From: Xylophilus sp. GOD-11R
GTDB lineage: Bacteria; Pseudomonadota; Gammaproteobacteria; Burkholderiales; Burkholderiaceae_C
Direction of reading: 5' to 3'
DNA: 64,000 bases
Assembly (NCBI RefSeq): GCF_033546935.1
Contig: NZ_CP137854.1
Location: 3,658,001 to 3,722,000, forward strand
In this document: positions 63,179 to 64,000 of the stretch, one piece after another
Position numbering within the stretch: the stretch's first letter is position 1
How the letters are laid out: each line of letters starts with the position of its first letter
Notes under the pieces: generated by a model
What the model was told of the DNA's origin: nothing
Databases searched by the model: none
What the model saw: only the letters and a program-made list of their open reading frames with translations
Position numbers and translations under genes: made by a program

Positions 63179-64000
63179 TCAGGCTCCAAACATCTTGCTG
63201 TCTTGGTAGCGGTGGAATCCGCGGCCGGTCTTCTTGCCCAGCCAGCCGGCGGCGATCATCTTCTTGACCAGCGGCGGACAGGCCGCGCGCGGCTCATTGG
63301 TCACGCCGTGCATCGCCTCGCACAACAGCTTCTGGGTGTCCATGCCGACAAGGTCGAGCAACTCCAGCGGGCCCATGGCGTAGCCCATGCCGGCCTTGAT
63401 CGCCAGATCGATGTCGGCGGCCTCGGCCACGCCCTGCTCCACCAGACGGATCGCGTCGTTGTTGAACGGAATCAGGAAATAGTTGAGGACGAAGCCCGGC
63501 GTGTCCTGCGTGCGCACCGGCTTCTGGCCCAGCGCCTCGCACACGGCCCAGGCCCGCTGGAAGGTGTCGTCGCTGGTGCTCAGGCCGGGCGACATCTCGA
63601 CGAGTTTCATCAGCTGCGCGGGCAGGCAGAAATGCATGCCAACGAAACGGTCGGGACGCCCGCAGCCGCCGGCGATCTCGGTGATGCTGATGGTGGAGGT
63701 GTTGCTGGCGAAGATGGTGGTCTCCGGACAGATCGCATTGAGCTTGCCGAAAAGGTCGTGCTTGACCGGCAGGCTCTCGTAGACCGCCTCGATCACCAGG
63801 TCGCAGTCGGCGAAGTCCGCCAGATCGGTGGTGCCGCTCCAGGCGCCCATGATTTCGGGCAGTTTCTCGGCGGCGAGCTTGCCGCGCTCCACGCTCTTGC
63901 GCAGAAAGCCTTCGGTCTGGCCGCGTGCCCGGTCGATGGACTGCTGGCTCACGTCGAACACGCGCGTGCGAAAGCCGGCTCGCGCGCAGACGATGGCGAT
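63179..64000 (-). CDS. 3-hydroxybutyryl-CoA dehydrogenase, cut by the right edge
   Basis: At least 274 codons; the frame is open to base 64000, where the Rossmann part begins (AIVCARAGFRTRVFDVSQQ). Further on: DLVIEAVYESLPVKHDLFGK, SNTSTISITEIAGGCGRPDR FVGMHFCLPAQLMKLVEMSP (the His-x-Phe catalytic region), TPGFVLNYFLIPFNNDAIRL, and C-terminal GWLGKKTGRGFHRY. NAD-dependent oxidation of 3-hydroxyacyl-CoA. The N-terminus is outside the window. Four bases separate its stop from the next ATG. Confidence 0.93.
   Translation of the reverse strand: MAIVCARAGFRTRVFDVSQQSIDRARGQTEGFLRKSVERGKLAAEKLPEIMGAWSGTTDLADFADCDLVIEAVYESLPVKHDLFGKLNAICPETTIFASNTSTISITEIAGGCGRPDRFVGMHFCLPAQLMKLVEMSPGLSTSDDTFQRAWAVCEALGQKPVRTQDTPGFVLNYFLIPFNNDAIRLVEQGVAEAADIDLAIKAGMGYAMGPLELLDLVGMDTQKLLCEAMHGVTNEPRAACPPLVKKMIAAGWLGKKTGRGFHRYQDSKMFGA

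Overview
The window looks like the chromosome of a high-GC betaproteobacterium of the Burkholderiales, most likely Comamonadaceae (Variovorax/Xylophilus-like). This is inferred from gene style: four tripartite-tricarboxylate-type (Bug) solute receptors, PaoABC-type aldehyde oxidoreductase, IclR/LysR-regulated catabolic clusters, many Tat signals and strong GC codon bias. No rRNA, CRISPR array or intact mobile element is visible.

Layout. 1-510: start of a polyprenyl diphosphate synthase, cut by the left edge. 656-5730: leftward operon of a small protein, a PAS hybrid histidine kinase, a cyclic-nucleotide-binding/thioredoxin-reductase-like flavoprotein without the redox CxxC, and a Bug receptor. 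5845-10667: stress-type genes (24-residue hydrophobic peptide, PhnA-like membrane protein, ankyrin protein divergent from a Tat-exported large catalase, DUF3072 protein). 10824-13877: a broken TonB receptor (5' truncated and frameshifted in a tetranucleotide repeat) abutting a potassium-channel gene head to head. 13971-21211: two paralogous LOV histidine kinase/receiver proteins flank a lipoprotein, an unusual tRNA-like gene with its own terminator, a lactate/malate dehydrogenase remnant and three small unknown genes. 21321-23718: two SDRs and a DUF421 protein. 23962-29764: a caa3-type oxidase cluster with fused subunits I and III, extra cytochromes c, and a YihY-like protein.

29958-43435: an integrase remnant, then a LysR-adjacent oxidation cluster: SDR, Zn alcohol dehydrogenase, membrane PQQ dehydrogenase, Tat-exported alcohol dehydrogenase, a cytosolic/exported cupin pair, a carboxymuconolactone-decarboxylase-like lipoprotein and paoABC. 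Several members carry export signals, so oxidation of alcohols and aldehydes in or at the periplasm is the likely theme.

43535-64000: acid and acyl-CoA catabolism: IclR with a Tat-exported TIM-barrel protein, divergent Bug receptors, a LeuCD-like hydratase, an AhpD-like protein, ETF-ubiquinone oxidoreductase, a GMC oxidoreductase, a class III CoA-transferase with a Bug receptor, and a leftward beta-oxidation-like operon (3-hydroxyacyl-CoA dehydrogenases, EtfBA, DUF35, thiolase, MaoC, NUDIX-MBL fusion) running off the right edge. EtfBA and ETF-QO would pass acyl-CoA electrons to quinone. The points most worth following are the repeat-disrupted receptor and its head-to-head junction, the odd tRNA-like gene, the J-domain-less DnaJ-type zinc finger cluster, and the exported oxidation module with paired ATGA-N7-TCAT operators.
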